Assembly (NCBI RefSeq): GCF_001646785.1
Contig: NZ_LRRH01000005.1
Span: 1 to 64,000, forward strand
Length of the DNA stretch: 64,000 bases
Direction: 5' to 3'
From: Rhodococcus phenolicus
Lineage (GTDB): Bacteria > Actinomycetota > Actinomycetes > Mycobacteriales > Mycobacteriaceae
The translations under genes were made by a program, and so were the position numbers. Under the pieces are notes generated by a model. That model did no database searches. It saw only the letters and a program-made list of their open reading frames with translations, and was not told the DNA's origin. This document shows positions 9,198 through 17,280 of this stretch, piece after piece (the first letter of the stretch is position 1; each line of letters begins with the position of its first letter).

Positions 9198-10466
9198 ATG
9201 CCAGTTGCCAGGTCCACATTCGCCCAGCGAGCCGTCGCCGTTCCGGTGGCGCTCGCGGCCATCGGTCTGCTCCTCACCGCTTGCGGCAGCAAGGCCGGTG
9301 ACACCGCGACCGGCGCGGCCGGCGAATCCTGCGTCGACACCTCCGGCGACACCATCAAGGTCGGTTCGCTGAACTCCCTGTCCGGCACCATGGCGATTTC
9401 CGAAGTCACCGTGCGTGATTCGATTGCGCTGGCCGTCGAGCAGATCAACGCGTCCGGCGGTGTCCTCGGCAAGCAGATCACGATCGTCGCCGAGGACGGT
9501 GCTTCCGAGCCCACGGTGTTCGCCGAGAAGGCAGAGAAGCTCATCAGCTCCGACTGTGTCGCTGCGGTGTTCGGCGGCTGGACGTCGTCGAGCCGCAAGG
9601 CGATGCTCCCGGTGTTCGAGGACAACGACGCACTGCTGTACTACCCGGTGCAGTACGAGGGCCTGGAGTCGTCGCCGAACATCTTCTACACCGGAGCCAC
9701 CACCAACCAGCAGATCGTGCCGGCGCTGGACTACCTCAAGGAGAAGGGCGTCAAATCCCTCTACCTGGTCGGCAGCGACTACGTGTTCCCGCAGACGGCC
9801 AACCGCATCATCCGCGCCTACGCCGAAGCCAACGGTATCGAGATCAAGGGCGAGGACTACACCCCGCTCGGCTCGACCGACTTCTCGACGATCGTCAACA
9901 AGGTGCGCACCGCCGACGCGGACGCGGTGTTCAACACCCTCAACGGCGATTCGAACGTCGCGTTCTTCCGCGAGTACGCCAACGTGGGCCTGAAACCTGC
10001 CGACATGCCTGTGGTCTCGGTGTCCATCGCCGAGGAAGAGGTCGTCGGCATCGGCGCCCAGAACATCGAGGGCCAGCTCACCGCATGGAACTACTACCAG
10101 ACGGTGGACTCCCCCGAGAACAAGTCGTTCGTCGACGCGTACAAAGCGAAGTACGGTGCGAACAAGCCGACCTCGGATCCGATGGAAGCCGCCTACACGT
10201 CGGTGTATCTGTGGAAGAACACCGTCGAGAAGGCGAACTCGTTCGCGGTGGCCGACATTCAGGAAGCAGCCGACGGTGTCTCGTTCGACGCACCCGAAGG
10301 CACCGTCACGATCGACGGCGACAACCACCACATCACCAAGACCGCCCGCATCGGCGAGATCCGCGGCGACGGACTGATCTACACGGTGTGGGATTCGGGT
10401 TCGCCGATCGAGCCGGACCCGTACCTCGAGAGCTACGACTGGGCCGCGAGCCTGTCCGGTAACTGA
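9198..10466 (+). CDS. urtA: urea ABC transporter substrate-binding lipoprotein
   Basis: 422 residues, an extracytoplasmic solute receptor for urea or short amides. It has a signal peptide with lipobox LLTACG (lipidated Cys near residue 31), then a periplasmic-binding fold of the branched-chain amino-acid/amide class. Features include IKVGSLNSLSGTMA at the mature N-terminus, SEPTVFAEKAEKL, GGWTSSSRKA and YYPVQYEG, typical of UrtA. AAGGGGGC precedes the ATG. First gene of urtABCDE. Confidence 0.93.
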   Translation: MPVARSTFAQRAVAVPVALAAIGLLLTACGSKAGDTATGAAGESCVDTSGDTIKVGSLNSLSGTMAISEVTVRDSIALAVEQINASGGVLGKQITIVAEDGASEPTVFAEKAEKLISSDCVAAVFGGWTSSSRKAMLPVFEDNDALLYYPVQYEGLESSPNIFYTGATTNQQIVPALDYLKEKGVKSLYLVGSDYVFPQTANRIIRAYAEANGIEIKGEDYTPLGSTDFSTIVNKVRTADADAVFNTLNGDSNVAFFREYANVGLKPADMPVVSVSIAEEEVVGIGAQNIEGQLTAWNYYQTVDSPENKSFVDAYKAKYGANKPTSDPMEAAYTSVYLWKNTVEKANSFAVADIQEAADGVSFDAPEGTVTIDGDNHHITKTARIGEIRGDGLIYTVWDSGSPIEPDPYLESYDWAASLSGN

Positions 10467-10504
10467 GTCGAGGAGACCGGGAAACCGGCGGGAAGGGAGG
10501 CGAA

Positions 10505-11389
10505 ATGGATGTCGTTGTAGGACAGCTCTTCACCGGATTGAGCATCGGCTCGATCCTGTTGCTCGCGGCGCTGGGACTGTCACTGACGTTCGGCCAGATG
10601 GGCGTGATCAACATGGCCCACGGCGAATTCATCATGGCCGGGTCGTACACCGCGTACGTGGTGCAGCAGGTGGTGTCCGCGGCCGGGGTCTCGCTGCTGA
10701 TCTCCCTGCTCGTCGGTTTCCTGGTCGGCGGTGTCATGGGCGTGCTGCTCGAGGTCACGCTCATCCGCCGCATGTACCACCGGCCGCTCGACACACTGCT
10801 CGTGACGTTCGGTGTCGGCCTGTTGCTGCAGCAGGCCGCGCGTGACGTCTTCGGCGCACCGGCGGTCAATGTCGTCGCCCCGCAATGGTTGTCGGGCGGT
10901 GTCGAGATCCTGGGCGCGGTGGTTCCGAAGACCCGCCTGTTCATCCTGGCGCTGGCCGCCGTGTGCGTGGTGGCGCTGATCGTGGCGATGAAGTACACAT
11001 CGATGGGACGGCGCATCCGGGCCGTGGTGCAGAACCGCGATCTCGCCGAAACCGTCGGCATCTCCAGCAGGCGCACCGACATCACCACGTTCTTCCTCGG
11101 CTCCGGACTCGCCGGCCTGGCCGGTGTCGCGCTGACCCTCATCGGATCGACCAGCCCGACGATCGGCCAGTCGTACCTGATCGACGCGTTCCTCGTCGTC
11201 GTCATCGGCGGACTCGGACGGATCGAGGGCGCCGTGATCGCGGCGATCGCGCTGGGGCTGCTCAACTCGTTCATCGAATACTCCACCACCGCGTCGATTG
11301 CGAAGGTGATCGTGTTCGGAATCATCGTGGTGTTCCTGCAGATCCGTCCGCAGGGTCTGTTCGCGGTCAAGACAAGGAGCCTGGTCTGA
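10505..11389 (+). CDS. urtB: urea ABC transporter permease UrtB
   Basis: 294 residues, a LivH-type integral membrane permease with about eight hydrophobic segments. Family signatures are GLSLTFGQMGVINMAHGEF near the N-terminus and the coupling region NRDLAETVGI. It follows urtA by 38 bp with a GGGAGG ribosome site and overlaps urtC by one base (TGATG), so the two are translationally coupled. Pairs with UrtC as the membrane channel. Confidence 0.93.
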   Translation: MDVVVGQLFTGLSIGSILLLAALGLSLTFGQMGVINMAHGEFIMAGSYTAYVVQQVVSAAGVSLLISLLVGFLVGGVMGVLLEVTLIRRMYHRPLDTLLVTFGVGLLLQQAARDVFGAPAVNVVAPQWLSGGVEILGAVVPKTRLFILALAAVCVVALIVAMKYTSMGRRIRAVVQNRDLAETVGISSRRTDITTFFLGSGLAGLAGVALTLIGSTSPTIGQSYLIDAFLVVVIGGLGRIEGAVIAAIALGLLNSFIEYSTTASIAKVIVFGIIVVFLQIRPQGLFAVKTRSLV

Positions 11390-12513
11390 TGTCCGTTCTC
11401 ACCCGGCCCGGGCCGGCCCGCACGTGGGCGGGTTTCGCGATCGCCGCCCTCGTGCTGTTCGGCCTCGCTCCCGCCGTCCTGTCCGACTTCCGACTGAATC
11501 TGCTCGCCAAGTTCCTGTGCTTCGCCATCGTGGCCGCCGGTATCGGCCTCGCCTGGGGCCGCGGGGGCATGCTCACCCTCGGCCAGGGCGTGTTCTTCGG
11601 TCTCGGCGCCTACATGATGGCGATGCACCTGAAGATCGCCGACGCCGAGGTGCGCGGCGACACCGTCCCGGATTTCATGCAGATCGCGGGTATCCGTGAA
11701 CTGCCCGCGTACTGGGTGCCGTTCGCTTCCCCGCTCGTGACGTTACTGGCCATCCTTCTGGTGCCCGCACTGCTGGCGCTGCTGCTCGGTCTCGGTGTGT
11801 TCAAGCGCCGGGTCAAGGGCGCCTATTTCGCGATCCTGTCCCAGGCACTCGCGGCGGCGTTCGCGATCCTGCTCATCGGCCAGCAGAGCACCGGAGGGTC
11901 CAACGGCCTCAACAGGTTCCGCACGTTCTTCGGCTACGACCTGTCCGATCCGGTCAACAAGCGGATGTTGTTCTTCATCGTCGCCGCGATCCTGCTGCTC
12001 GTCGTCGCCGCGACCCGCCAGCTCATGCACTCGCGTTACGGCGAACTGCTCGTCGCGGTCCGCGACCAGGAGGAACGTGTCCGTTTCCTCGGCTACGACC
12101 CGGCGACCGTCAAGGTCGTCGCCTACACCGTCGCCGCGTTCTTCGCCGGGATCGCCGGCGCGATGTTCGTGCCGATCGTCGGCATCATCTCGCCCGCGGA
12201 CATCGGTATCGTGCCGTCCATCGCCTTCCTCATCGGTGTCGCGATCGGTGGCCGCACCACCCTGCTCGGACCGGTACTCGGCGCCATCGGCGTCGCGTGG
12301 GCGCAGACCGCGCTGTCGGAGAACTTCCCGTCCGCGTGGACGTACGCGCAGGGCCTGCTCTTCATCGTCGTGGTCGGATTCTTCCCCGCCGGACTCGCCG
12401 GTCTGGCAACGCTGCGCCGCCGAAAGCGTTCCGGAACCGACTCCCCTGCCACGGAACCCGATTCCGATCCCGAAACTCCCGCCGAGAACACCGAGATGGA
12501 GCCGGCCCGATGA
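11389..12513 (+). CDS. urtC: urea ABC transporter permease UrtC
   Basis: 374 residues, a LivM-type permease. It has hydrophobic segments throughout, the GRGGMLTLGQGVFFGLGAY signature and the coupling loop VRDQEERVRFLGYDPATVK. The C-terminal 30 residues are hydrophilic and rich in Pro, Asp and Glu. The ATG at 11389 overlaps the urtB stop. Its own stop overlaps the urtD start (ATGA). Confidence 0.93.
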   Translation: MSVLTRPGPARTWAGFAIAALVLFGLAPAVLSDFRLNLLAKFLCFAIVAAGIGLAWGRGGMLTLGQGVFFGLGAYMMAMHLKIADAEVRGDTVPDFMQIAGIRELPAYWVPFASPLVTLLAILLVPALLALLLGLGVFKRRVKGAYFAILSQALAAAFAILLIGQQSTGGSNGLNRFRTFFGYDLSDPVNKRMLFFIVAAILLLVVAATRQLMHSRYGELLVAVRDQEERVRFLGYDPATVKVVAYTVAAFFAGIAGAMFVPIVGIISPADIGIVPSIAFLIGVAIGGRTTLLGPVLGAIGVAWAQTALSENFPSAWTYAQGLLFIVVVGFFPAGLAGLATLRRRKRSGTDSPATEPDSDPETPAENTEMEPAR

Positions 12514-13292
12514 CCGAACCCACCTTCGGCGGCAACGCCGGAATGTCCAGTCAGTACCTCGAAATCCGCGACCTGCGCGTGCAATTCGACGGCTTCATCG
12601 CCGTCGACGGTGTCGACCTGACGCTGTTGCAGGGCGACCTGCGGTTCCTCATCGGACCCAACGGCGCGGGCAAGACAACCCTGGTCGACGCCATCACCGG
12701 ACTCGTCCCCGCGACCGGGTCGGTCACCAAATCCGGAGTCGAACTGCTCGGCAGGAAGGTCCACAAGATCGCCCGTCTCGGGGTGGGCCGCACGTTCCAG
12801 ACGGCGTCGGTGTTCGAGGAACTGACGGTCCTGCAGAACCTCGACATCGCCGCCGGAGCGGATCGCAGCCCGTGGCAGCTGCTGCGCCGCCGCAAGGATG
12901 TGCTGCCGCAGATCGAGGAGGCCCTCGAAACCACCGGTCTCACAGCCCACCGCGACACCCCCGCCGGCATCCTCGCGCACGGCCAGAAACAGTGGCTCGA
13001 GATCGGCATGCTGCTCGTGCAGAACGCCGACGTGCTGCTCCTCGACGAGCCCGTCGCGGGCATGAGCCACGACGAGCGGGAGGAGACCGGCCGGCTGCTG
13101 CGTCGGATCGGCGCCGAACGCACGGTCGTCGTCGTCGAACACGACATGGATTTCATGCGGGCGTTCGCGACCTCGGTGACGGTACTGGCGCGCGGCAAGG
13201 TGATCGCCGAGGGCACCGTCGAAGAAGTCCAGAACGATCCGCAGGTCCAGCAGGTCTACCTGGGCACCGCAACCCTCGAGGAGGCCAACTGA
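12510..13292 (+). CDS. urtD: urea ABC transporter ATP-binding protein UrtD
   Basis: 260 residues, a LivG-type ATPase. Walker A is GPNGAGKTT, Walker B LLLDEPVAGM, and the H-loop lies in VVEHDMDFM. The signature region is degenerate as usual for UrtD (LAHGQKQWLEIGM). A second ATG at 12543 is possible, but 12510 is coupled to urtC by a 4-base overlap. Energises import together with UrtE. Confidence 0.93.
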   Translation: MTEPTFGGNAGMSSQYLEIRDLRVQFDGFIAVDGVDLTLLQGDLRFLIGPNGAGKTTLVDAITGLVPATGSVTKSGVELLGRKVHKIARLGVGRTFQTASVFEELTVLQNLDIAAGADRSPWQLLRRRKDVLPQIEEALETTGLTAHRDTPAGILAHGQKQWLEIGMLLVQNADVLLLDEPVAGMSHDEREETGRLLRRIGAERTVVVVEHDMDFMRAFATSVTVLARGKVIAEGTVEEVQNDPQVQQVYLGTATLEEAN

Positions 13293-13984
13293 TGCTCGAA
13301 CTCGTCGACGTACGCACCGGATACGGACGCACCGAGATCATCCACGGCGCGACGATCGTGGTCCCCTCCGACGGGGTCGTCGCGGTCATGGGCCACAACG
13401 GCGCCGGGAAGACCACGTTGCTTCGGGCGGCGGTCGGGCTGTTGCCGGTCGCCTCCGGCAAGATCCTGCTCGACGGCGAGGACATCACCGCGCTGCGTCC
13501 GGCGGCCCGGGTGGCGCGCGGTCTCGCCTACGTGCCGCAAGGTCAGCAGTCCTTCGGGCAGCTCACCTGCGCCGAGAACCTGCAGGTGGTCGCGGACGGA
13601 CGCAAGAACGGCAAAGCACTGATCGCGGAGATGCTCGACCTGTTCCCCGCGCTGGTTCCGCTGCTCGACCGCCGCGCGGGCCTGCTCTCCGGTGGACAGC
13701 GCCAGCAGCTCGCCATCGCCCGGGCCCTGATCACCCGGCCGCGGATGCTCATCCTGGACGAACCGACCGAGGGTATCCAGCCGTCCGTCGTCGCGGAGAT
13801 CGAGAAGACGATCGTGGATCTGAGCCGCCGCGGGGACCTCGGGGTGCTGCTCGTCGAACAGCACATCGGTTTCGCCCTCGACAACGCCCGCCACTACTAC
13901 GTCCTGGAGTCTGGCCGCATCACCGCCACCGGCGAAGGAGGCACCGAAGCCGCCCGGACCGTCCGAACCGCGATGGCGATCTGA
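13292..13984 (+). CDS. urtE: urea ABC transporter ATP-binding protein UrtE
   Basis: 230 residues, a LivF-type ATPase. Walker A GHNGAGKTT, signature LLSGGQRQQ, Walker B MLILDEPTEGIQPS and H-loop VEQHIGFA are all intact; the EGIQPS sequence is characteristic of UrtE. It starts inside the urtD stop (TGATG), and its stop overlaps the start of the downstream GntR gene. Confidence 0.94.
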   Translation: MLELVDVRTGYGRTEIIHGATIVVPSDGVVAVMGHNGAGKTTLLRAAVGLLPVASGKILLDGEDITALRPAARVARGLAYVPQGQQSFGQLTCAENLQVVADGRKNGKALIAEMLDLFPALVPLLDRRAGLLSGGQRQQLAIARALITRPRMLILDEPTEGIQPSVVAEIEKTIVDLSRRGDLGVLLVEQHIGFALDNARHYYVLESGRITATGEGGTEAARTVRTAMAI

Positions 13985-14670
13985 TGCTCTCCCCCGGCAC
14001 CCGGCGGGAGCGGGTCTACCGGGCACTTCGCGCCGACCTGATGGCAGGCACCGTCTCACCCGACGACAGGCTCAGCGAGGAACGGCTCGCGGAGTTGTAC
14101 GGGGTCTCCCGCACGCCGGTGCGGGAGGCCCTGGCCCGGCTGGTATCCGAGGGGCTGGTCGAGCGCCGCGAGCACGGGCTGTTTCCGTACCGGCCGCGTT
14201 TCGACGACCTCGGCGACCTCTACGAACTGCGCGTCACGCTCGAACTGCGCGGAATCGCCCGCGCGATGTCCGGCGACGTCACCCACGACCGGGACGTACT
14301 CACGAGCGAACTCGAACGGTGGCGACGCTTCCGCGACAAACCCCCGGAGGCGGACTCGGGTTTCGTCGCGCTCGACGAGCAGTACCACCTCGCGTTGCTC
14401 GCCGCGTCCGGGAACCGGGCACTGTGCAGCGCACTCGACTCGGTGAACGCGAAGGTCCGCACCGTCCGGATGTTCGACGAACTCACCCCACAGCGGGTGA
14501 CGTGCGCCGTCGACGACCACATCGCCGTCGCGGAGGCGGTGGTCGACGGCAGACTCGACGACGCCCATTCCCGTCTGCGCGACCACATCGTCAACGCTTC
14601 CGTCGCCGTCGTACAGCGCACCGAGGCGGCACGGACGATGGCCCGGCTCTCGCGGGCCGTGCGAGACTGA
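13984..14670 (+). CDS. GntR/FCD-family regulator at end of urt operon
   Basis: 228 residues. A winged helix at about residues 8-72 (LAELYGVSRTPVREALARL) is followed by an FCD all-helical effector domain with candidate metal-binding acids and histidines (LDEQYHLALL, DDHIAVAEAV). Coupled to urtE by a TGATG overlap, so it is made with the transporter and probably senses a substrate or product of the pathway. No allophanate hydrolase, urease or amidase gene follows. Confidence 0.88.
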   Translation: MLSPGTRRERVYRALRADLMAGTVSPDDRLSEERLAELYGVSRTPVREALARLVSEGLVERREHGLFPYRPRFDDLGDLYELRVTLELRGIARAMSGDVTHDRDVLTSELERWRRFRDKPPEADSGFVALDEQYHLALLAASGNRALCSALDSVNAKVRTVRMFDELTPQRVTCAVDDHIAVAEAVVDGRLDDAHSRLRDHIVNASVAVVQRTEAARTMARLSRAVRD

Positions 14671-14675
14671 CCCTC

Positions 14676-15254
14676 ATGACGCCCCGCATCACGCCCGGAC
14701 GGTTCCGTCAGCTCGGCCCGATCAACTGGAGCGCCTGGCGCGTTCTGTCGCTGGCTGCGGGGACCTCGGACGCGCACCTGTTCAGCACGCTGGGCCGCGC
14801 CGGGGGCCTGTTCCGCGGCTGGCTGCACTACTCCGGCAAGCTGATGCCCGGCGGCCGTCTCCCCCGGCACGACACGGAGCTGATCATTCTGCGCGTCGCG
14901 CACCTTCGCGGCTGCGACTACGAGATGGACCACCACGTGCGGCTCGGTCGTCGCGCGGGGGTAACTACGGAGATCCTGCAGCGCGTCATCGAGGGGCCGG
15001 GCGCCGACGGGTGGAGCCCGCGGCACCGCGCGCTGCTCACCGCCGTCGACGAACTGGTCGCCACCAAGGACCTCGGCGACGACACGTGGGCGGCGCTGGC
15101 AGCGCACCTCGACGAGCGCCGAATGATCGAATTCTGCATGTTGGTCGCGCACTACGACGGGCTTGCCACCACGATCGGCACCCTGCGCATCGAACGGGAC
15201 TTCCCGGCGTCGAATCCGCCCACCGATTCGGAATCCGCCCCTCCTGCAGGGTGA
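14676..15254 (+). CDS. carboxymuconolactone decarboxylase-like (AhpD fold) protein
   Basis: 192 residues. The helical CMD core contains RVAHLRGCDYEMDHHVRLGRRAG: one Cys followed by a His pair instead of the CxxC of AhpD, so a peroxidase-reductase role is doubtful. It starts 6 bp after the GntR stop and may be cotranscribed. Its stop lies inside the palindromic repeat shared with the convergent AbiEi-like gene. A gene of similar type may lie beside ramB in mycobacteria (Rv0464c), which I recall but could not check. Substrate unknown. Confidence 0.8.
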   Translation: MTPRITPGRFRQLGPINWSAWRVLSLAAGTSDAHLFSTLGRAGGLFRGWLHYSGKLMPGGRLPRHDTELIILRVAHLRGCDYEMDHHVRLGRRAGVTTEILQRVIEGPGADGWSPRHRALLTAVDELVATKDLGDDTWAALAAHLDERRMIEFCMLVAHYDGLATTIGTLRIERDFPASNPPTDSESAPPAG

Positions 15255-15274
15255 GCGGATTCGTATTCACCGCG
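15225..15274. repeat. 50-bp palindromic repeat, left copy
   Basis: GATTCGGAATCCGC (15225-15238) pairs with GCGGATTC (15255-15262) and the following ATTC. The 50-bp unit matches the copy at 16276-16325 at 40 of 50 positions in the same orientation. It covers the stop codons of two convergent genes and could act as a bidirectional terminator. Confidence 0.7.
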
Positions 15275-16160
15275 TCGATCGCCGGGCGGCCGCCCGCTCG
15301 AATCGCCGCGCAACCACATCGAACCGCGCCGGATCCGCCCACGTCCAGCGGATGACCTCGAGGCGGAGGTCGCGCACGGCATCCTCGCGGAGCTTCTCGG
15401 CGACCAGGTCGCGTCGATCGACATACTTGCCGGTCCCGTCGAACTCGCCGACCAGTCCGTGTTGCCCCCAGAAGAAGTCGAGACGGAAGCGTCGGCCGTC
15501 GCGCACCACGATCGGATGCTGAAGTACAGGACGTGGCAGCCCCGTCTCTGCGATCCGCACTCGCGACGACGACTCCCCCGGGCTTTCGCTGAGCGCGTCG
15601 AGGAACGACACCACCGCTGCGGCACGGACGGTCCCGTTGCGGTGCCGGGCCGCCGCTAGGGTATCCGGCAGAAGATCCGAGGTGGCCGGGTTGGTCCGCA
15701 GGGCCGAATCACCGACGACCACTGCCTGATCCCGACATCGAGACCGCGCGAGATCCACGACCGTGCGTGCCGGGGAGGTGACGGCCACGCCGTCGACCGC
15801 GGCGACGTCTCCGTCCGTCCAGGTGGTCGCGTGCACGTGCAGGTGGGTGGTCCGGCGGCCGTGTGGACCCGCACGGGAGACGTGCACCCGGTCGAGGTCG
15901 ATGTTCCACACGTCCAGGTTCAGGAGCGTTGCCGCCGACACATGGCTGATCACCGTGCCGGGTGACAGTTTCGAGGCGACGTGCCGCGCCCGCATGCGGT
16001 GCCGTCCGGGAGCGTCGAGCCGGTCGTGATCGGCGCGCGACAGGTAGAGACCGCGTGTGAGCGGGACGAGGTCGCCTGCACGCACCGCGGCACGAATGTG
16101 GTCGTCCGAGATGCCCGCCGCGAGCAGGTCCGGCCTGGTCGGTGGCCGAGGGTCGGTCAT
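15267..16160 (-). CDS. AbiEi-antitoxin-like protein with DUF559-type nuclease-fold C-terminus
   Basis: 297 residues. The N-terminus (about 1-60; DLLAAGISDDHIRAAVRAGDL, LTRGLYL) is the winged-helix start of AbiEi-like actinobacterial proteins. The middle part HVSAATLLNL..VHVSR is typical. The C-terminus has FRLDFFWGQHGLVGEFDGTG with KY, resembling a DUF559/Vsr-like PD-(D/E)XK fold. No AbiEii nucleotidyltransferase toxin is adjacent, so a complete type IV toxin-antitoxin pair is not supported. The gene is flanked by two copies of a 50-bp palindromic repeat. Confidence 0.75.
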   Translation of the reverse strand: MTDPRPPTRPDLLAAGISDDHIRAAVRAGDLVPLTRGLYLSRADHDRLDAPGRHRMRARHVASKLSPGTVISHVSAATLLNLDVWNIDLDRVHVSRAGPHGRRTTHLHVHATTWTDGDVAAVDGVAVTSPARTVVDLARSRCRDQAVVVGDSALRTNPATSDLLPDTLAAARHRNGTVRAAAVVSFLDALSESPGESSSRVRIAETGLPRPVLQHPIVVRDGRRFRLDFFWGQHGLVGEFDGTGKYVDRRDLVAEKLREDAVRDLRLEVIRWTWADPARFDVVARRFERAAARRSTR

Positions 16161-16275
16161 GAGGCGACAATGCCCGATCCGATCCGGGGAATCGTGCAGA
16201 CCGGTCCCTCGTCACCGCTTCTGTGGATGAACCACGCACCTGTGCACAGTCGTCGGATCGGTTGATGCACGACCT

Positions 16276-16325
16276 GATTCGGAATTCGCCGACCCGGTAG
16301 CGTGAGCGGATTCCGAATCACCGCG
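16276..16325. repeat. 50-bp palindromic repeat, right copy
   Basis: GATTCGGAATTCGC (16276-16289) and GCGGATTCCGAATC (16306-16319) form a 14-bp stem with one G-T pair and a 16-nt loop. It is the same unit as 15225-15274. It abuts the last codons of the quinone-oxidoreductase remnant, which has no stop of its own before the repeat. Confidence 0.72.
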
Positions 16326-16327
16326 CC

Positions 16328-16497
16328 ATCAGGCGCGCTCAGCGCGCGTGCGAACGGGGTCGCGTCGCGGCCGATGAGCCGCTGGAGGTCGCCGCTGTCG
16401 GTGTCGAGGGCACCGGTGGCGATGCCCGCGTCGGAGTCGGCGAGCTCCGCGTAGGTGAGCCGGTCGCCACCGAGTTCGTACACCTTGCCGGCGGTTC
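16328..16497 (-). pseudogene. remnant of a QorB/YtfG-type NAD(P)H:quinone oxidoreductase
   Basis: Only C-terminal pieces survive. GKVYELGGDRLTYAEL is joined directly to ADSDAGIATGALDTDSGD and LQRLIGRDATPFARAL. In intact QorB-like proteins about 35 residues separate these segments. The N-terminal Rossmann domain is absent and the frame runs into the adjacent palindromic repeat. It is an internally deleted fragment facing a truncated HxlR gene. Confidence 0.7.
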
Positions 16498-16731
16498 CGG
16501 CGAGGAATCGACGGGGTCAGCGAGCGCATGCTGTCACAGACCCTGCAGCAACTCGAACGCGACGGCTTCGTCGCCCGCGACGTCCAGGCGACGGTCACGC
16601 CCCACGTCGAGTACAGCCTGACCGATCTGGGTTCGAGATTCGCGCAGCGCCTGCTCGGGCTCGTCGAACTGGTACAGGAGTCGATTCCGGAAGTGTTTGC
16701 GGCGCAGGCACACTACGACAGCAACCGCTGA
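16492..16731 (+). pseudogene. truncated HxlR-family regulator
   Basis: Reads RRGIDGVSERMLSQTLQQLE, then RDGFVARD..VEYSLTDLG, the recognition helix and wing of an HxlR-type winged helix, and ends at 16731. The N-terminal third is missing: a stop in the same frame at 16456 and antisense quinone-oxidoreductase sequence lie just upstream. The 67-codon ORF from the ATG at 16528 could be translated but lacks part of the DNA-binding domain. Confidence 0.7.
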
Positions 16732-16742
16732 TCCCCGCCGGG

Positions 16743-17099
16743 TCAGCGCAGGACGATCAGCGTCACCACGGAATCCTCGTTCGCGACGAGACGATGCATG
16801 ATGCCCGCCTCGACGTGCACGGCCGTTCCCGGCACGAGCGAGATCGACTCGCCGCCCACCTCGAACGTCACGTGACCGGCAGCACCCTGGACCAGGATGG
16901 GGAATCCCGCGCGGTGCTCCTCCATCGTCTGACCGGCGGTGAAGCTCAGCCGGACGATGGTCGCACCGGGACCGGCCGCCATCCGTTCGATGCGGGGAGT
17001 GTCGCCCTCCTGAGCGTTCAGGTCCGCGAGGCCGCGGATTCGCGTCACACCGGCGGTGTCGTCGTGCTGTCCGGTGGGCACCGGCGGGTTCTGCGACAT
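16743..17099 (-). CDS. small cupin-domain protein
   Basis: 118 residues with one cupin barrel. Motif 1 is degenerate (MEEHRAGFPILVQGAAGHVTF) and motif 2 is PGTAVHVEAGIMHRLVA. It has two or three potential metal-ligand histidines and no catalytic partner domain. It is divergent from a broken COG2345 regulator that may once have controlled it. Biochemical role unknown. Confidence 0.8.
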   Translation of the reverse strand: MSQNPPVPTGQHDDTAGVTRIRGLADLNAQEGDTPRIERMAAGPGATIVRLSFTAGQTMEEHRAGFPILVQGAAGHVTFEVGGESISLVPGTAVHVEAGIMHRLVANEDSVVTLIVLR

Positions 17100-17280
17100 G
17101 CTCGACTCTCCTTCGTGGTGACCGGACGCGATCCGCGACCGCAGCGACCACGATTCTCGAACCGGTCGTGGCCGCCGTACCGTTGATCCGTCGCCCGTAC
17201 CGGCGACAACTGTAAAGGAAAATACTCATTCCGATAGGGCAGGTCTCGACCGAGGCCCGTCGAGCGCGCAGCGGAGGGGC

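Noticed and set aside
15267-16160. Complete AbiE type IV toxin-antitoxin system
   Set aside because: Only an AbiEi-like protein is present; no AbiEii nucleotidyltransferase on either side, and the C-terminus is nuclease-fold like.
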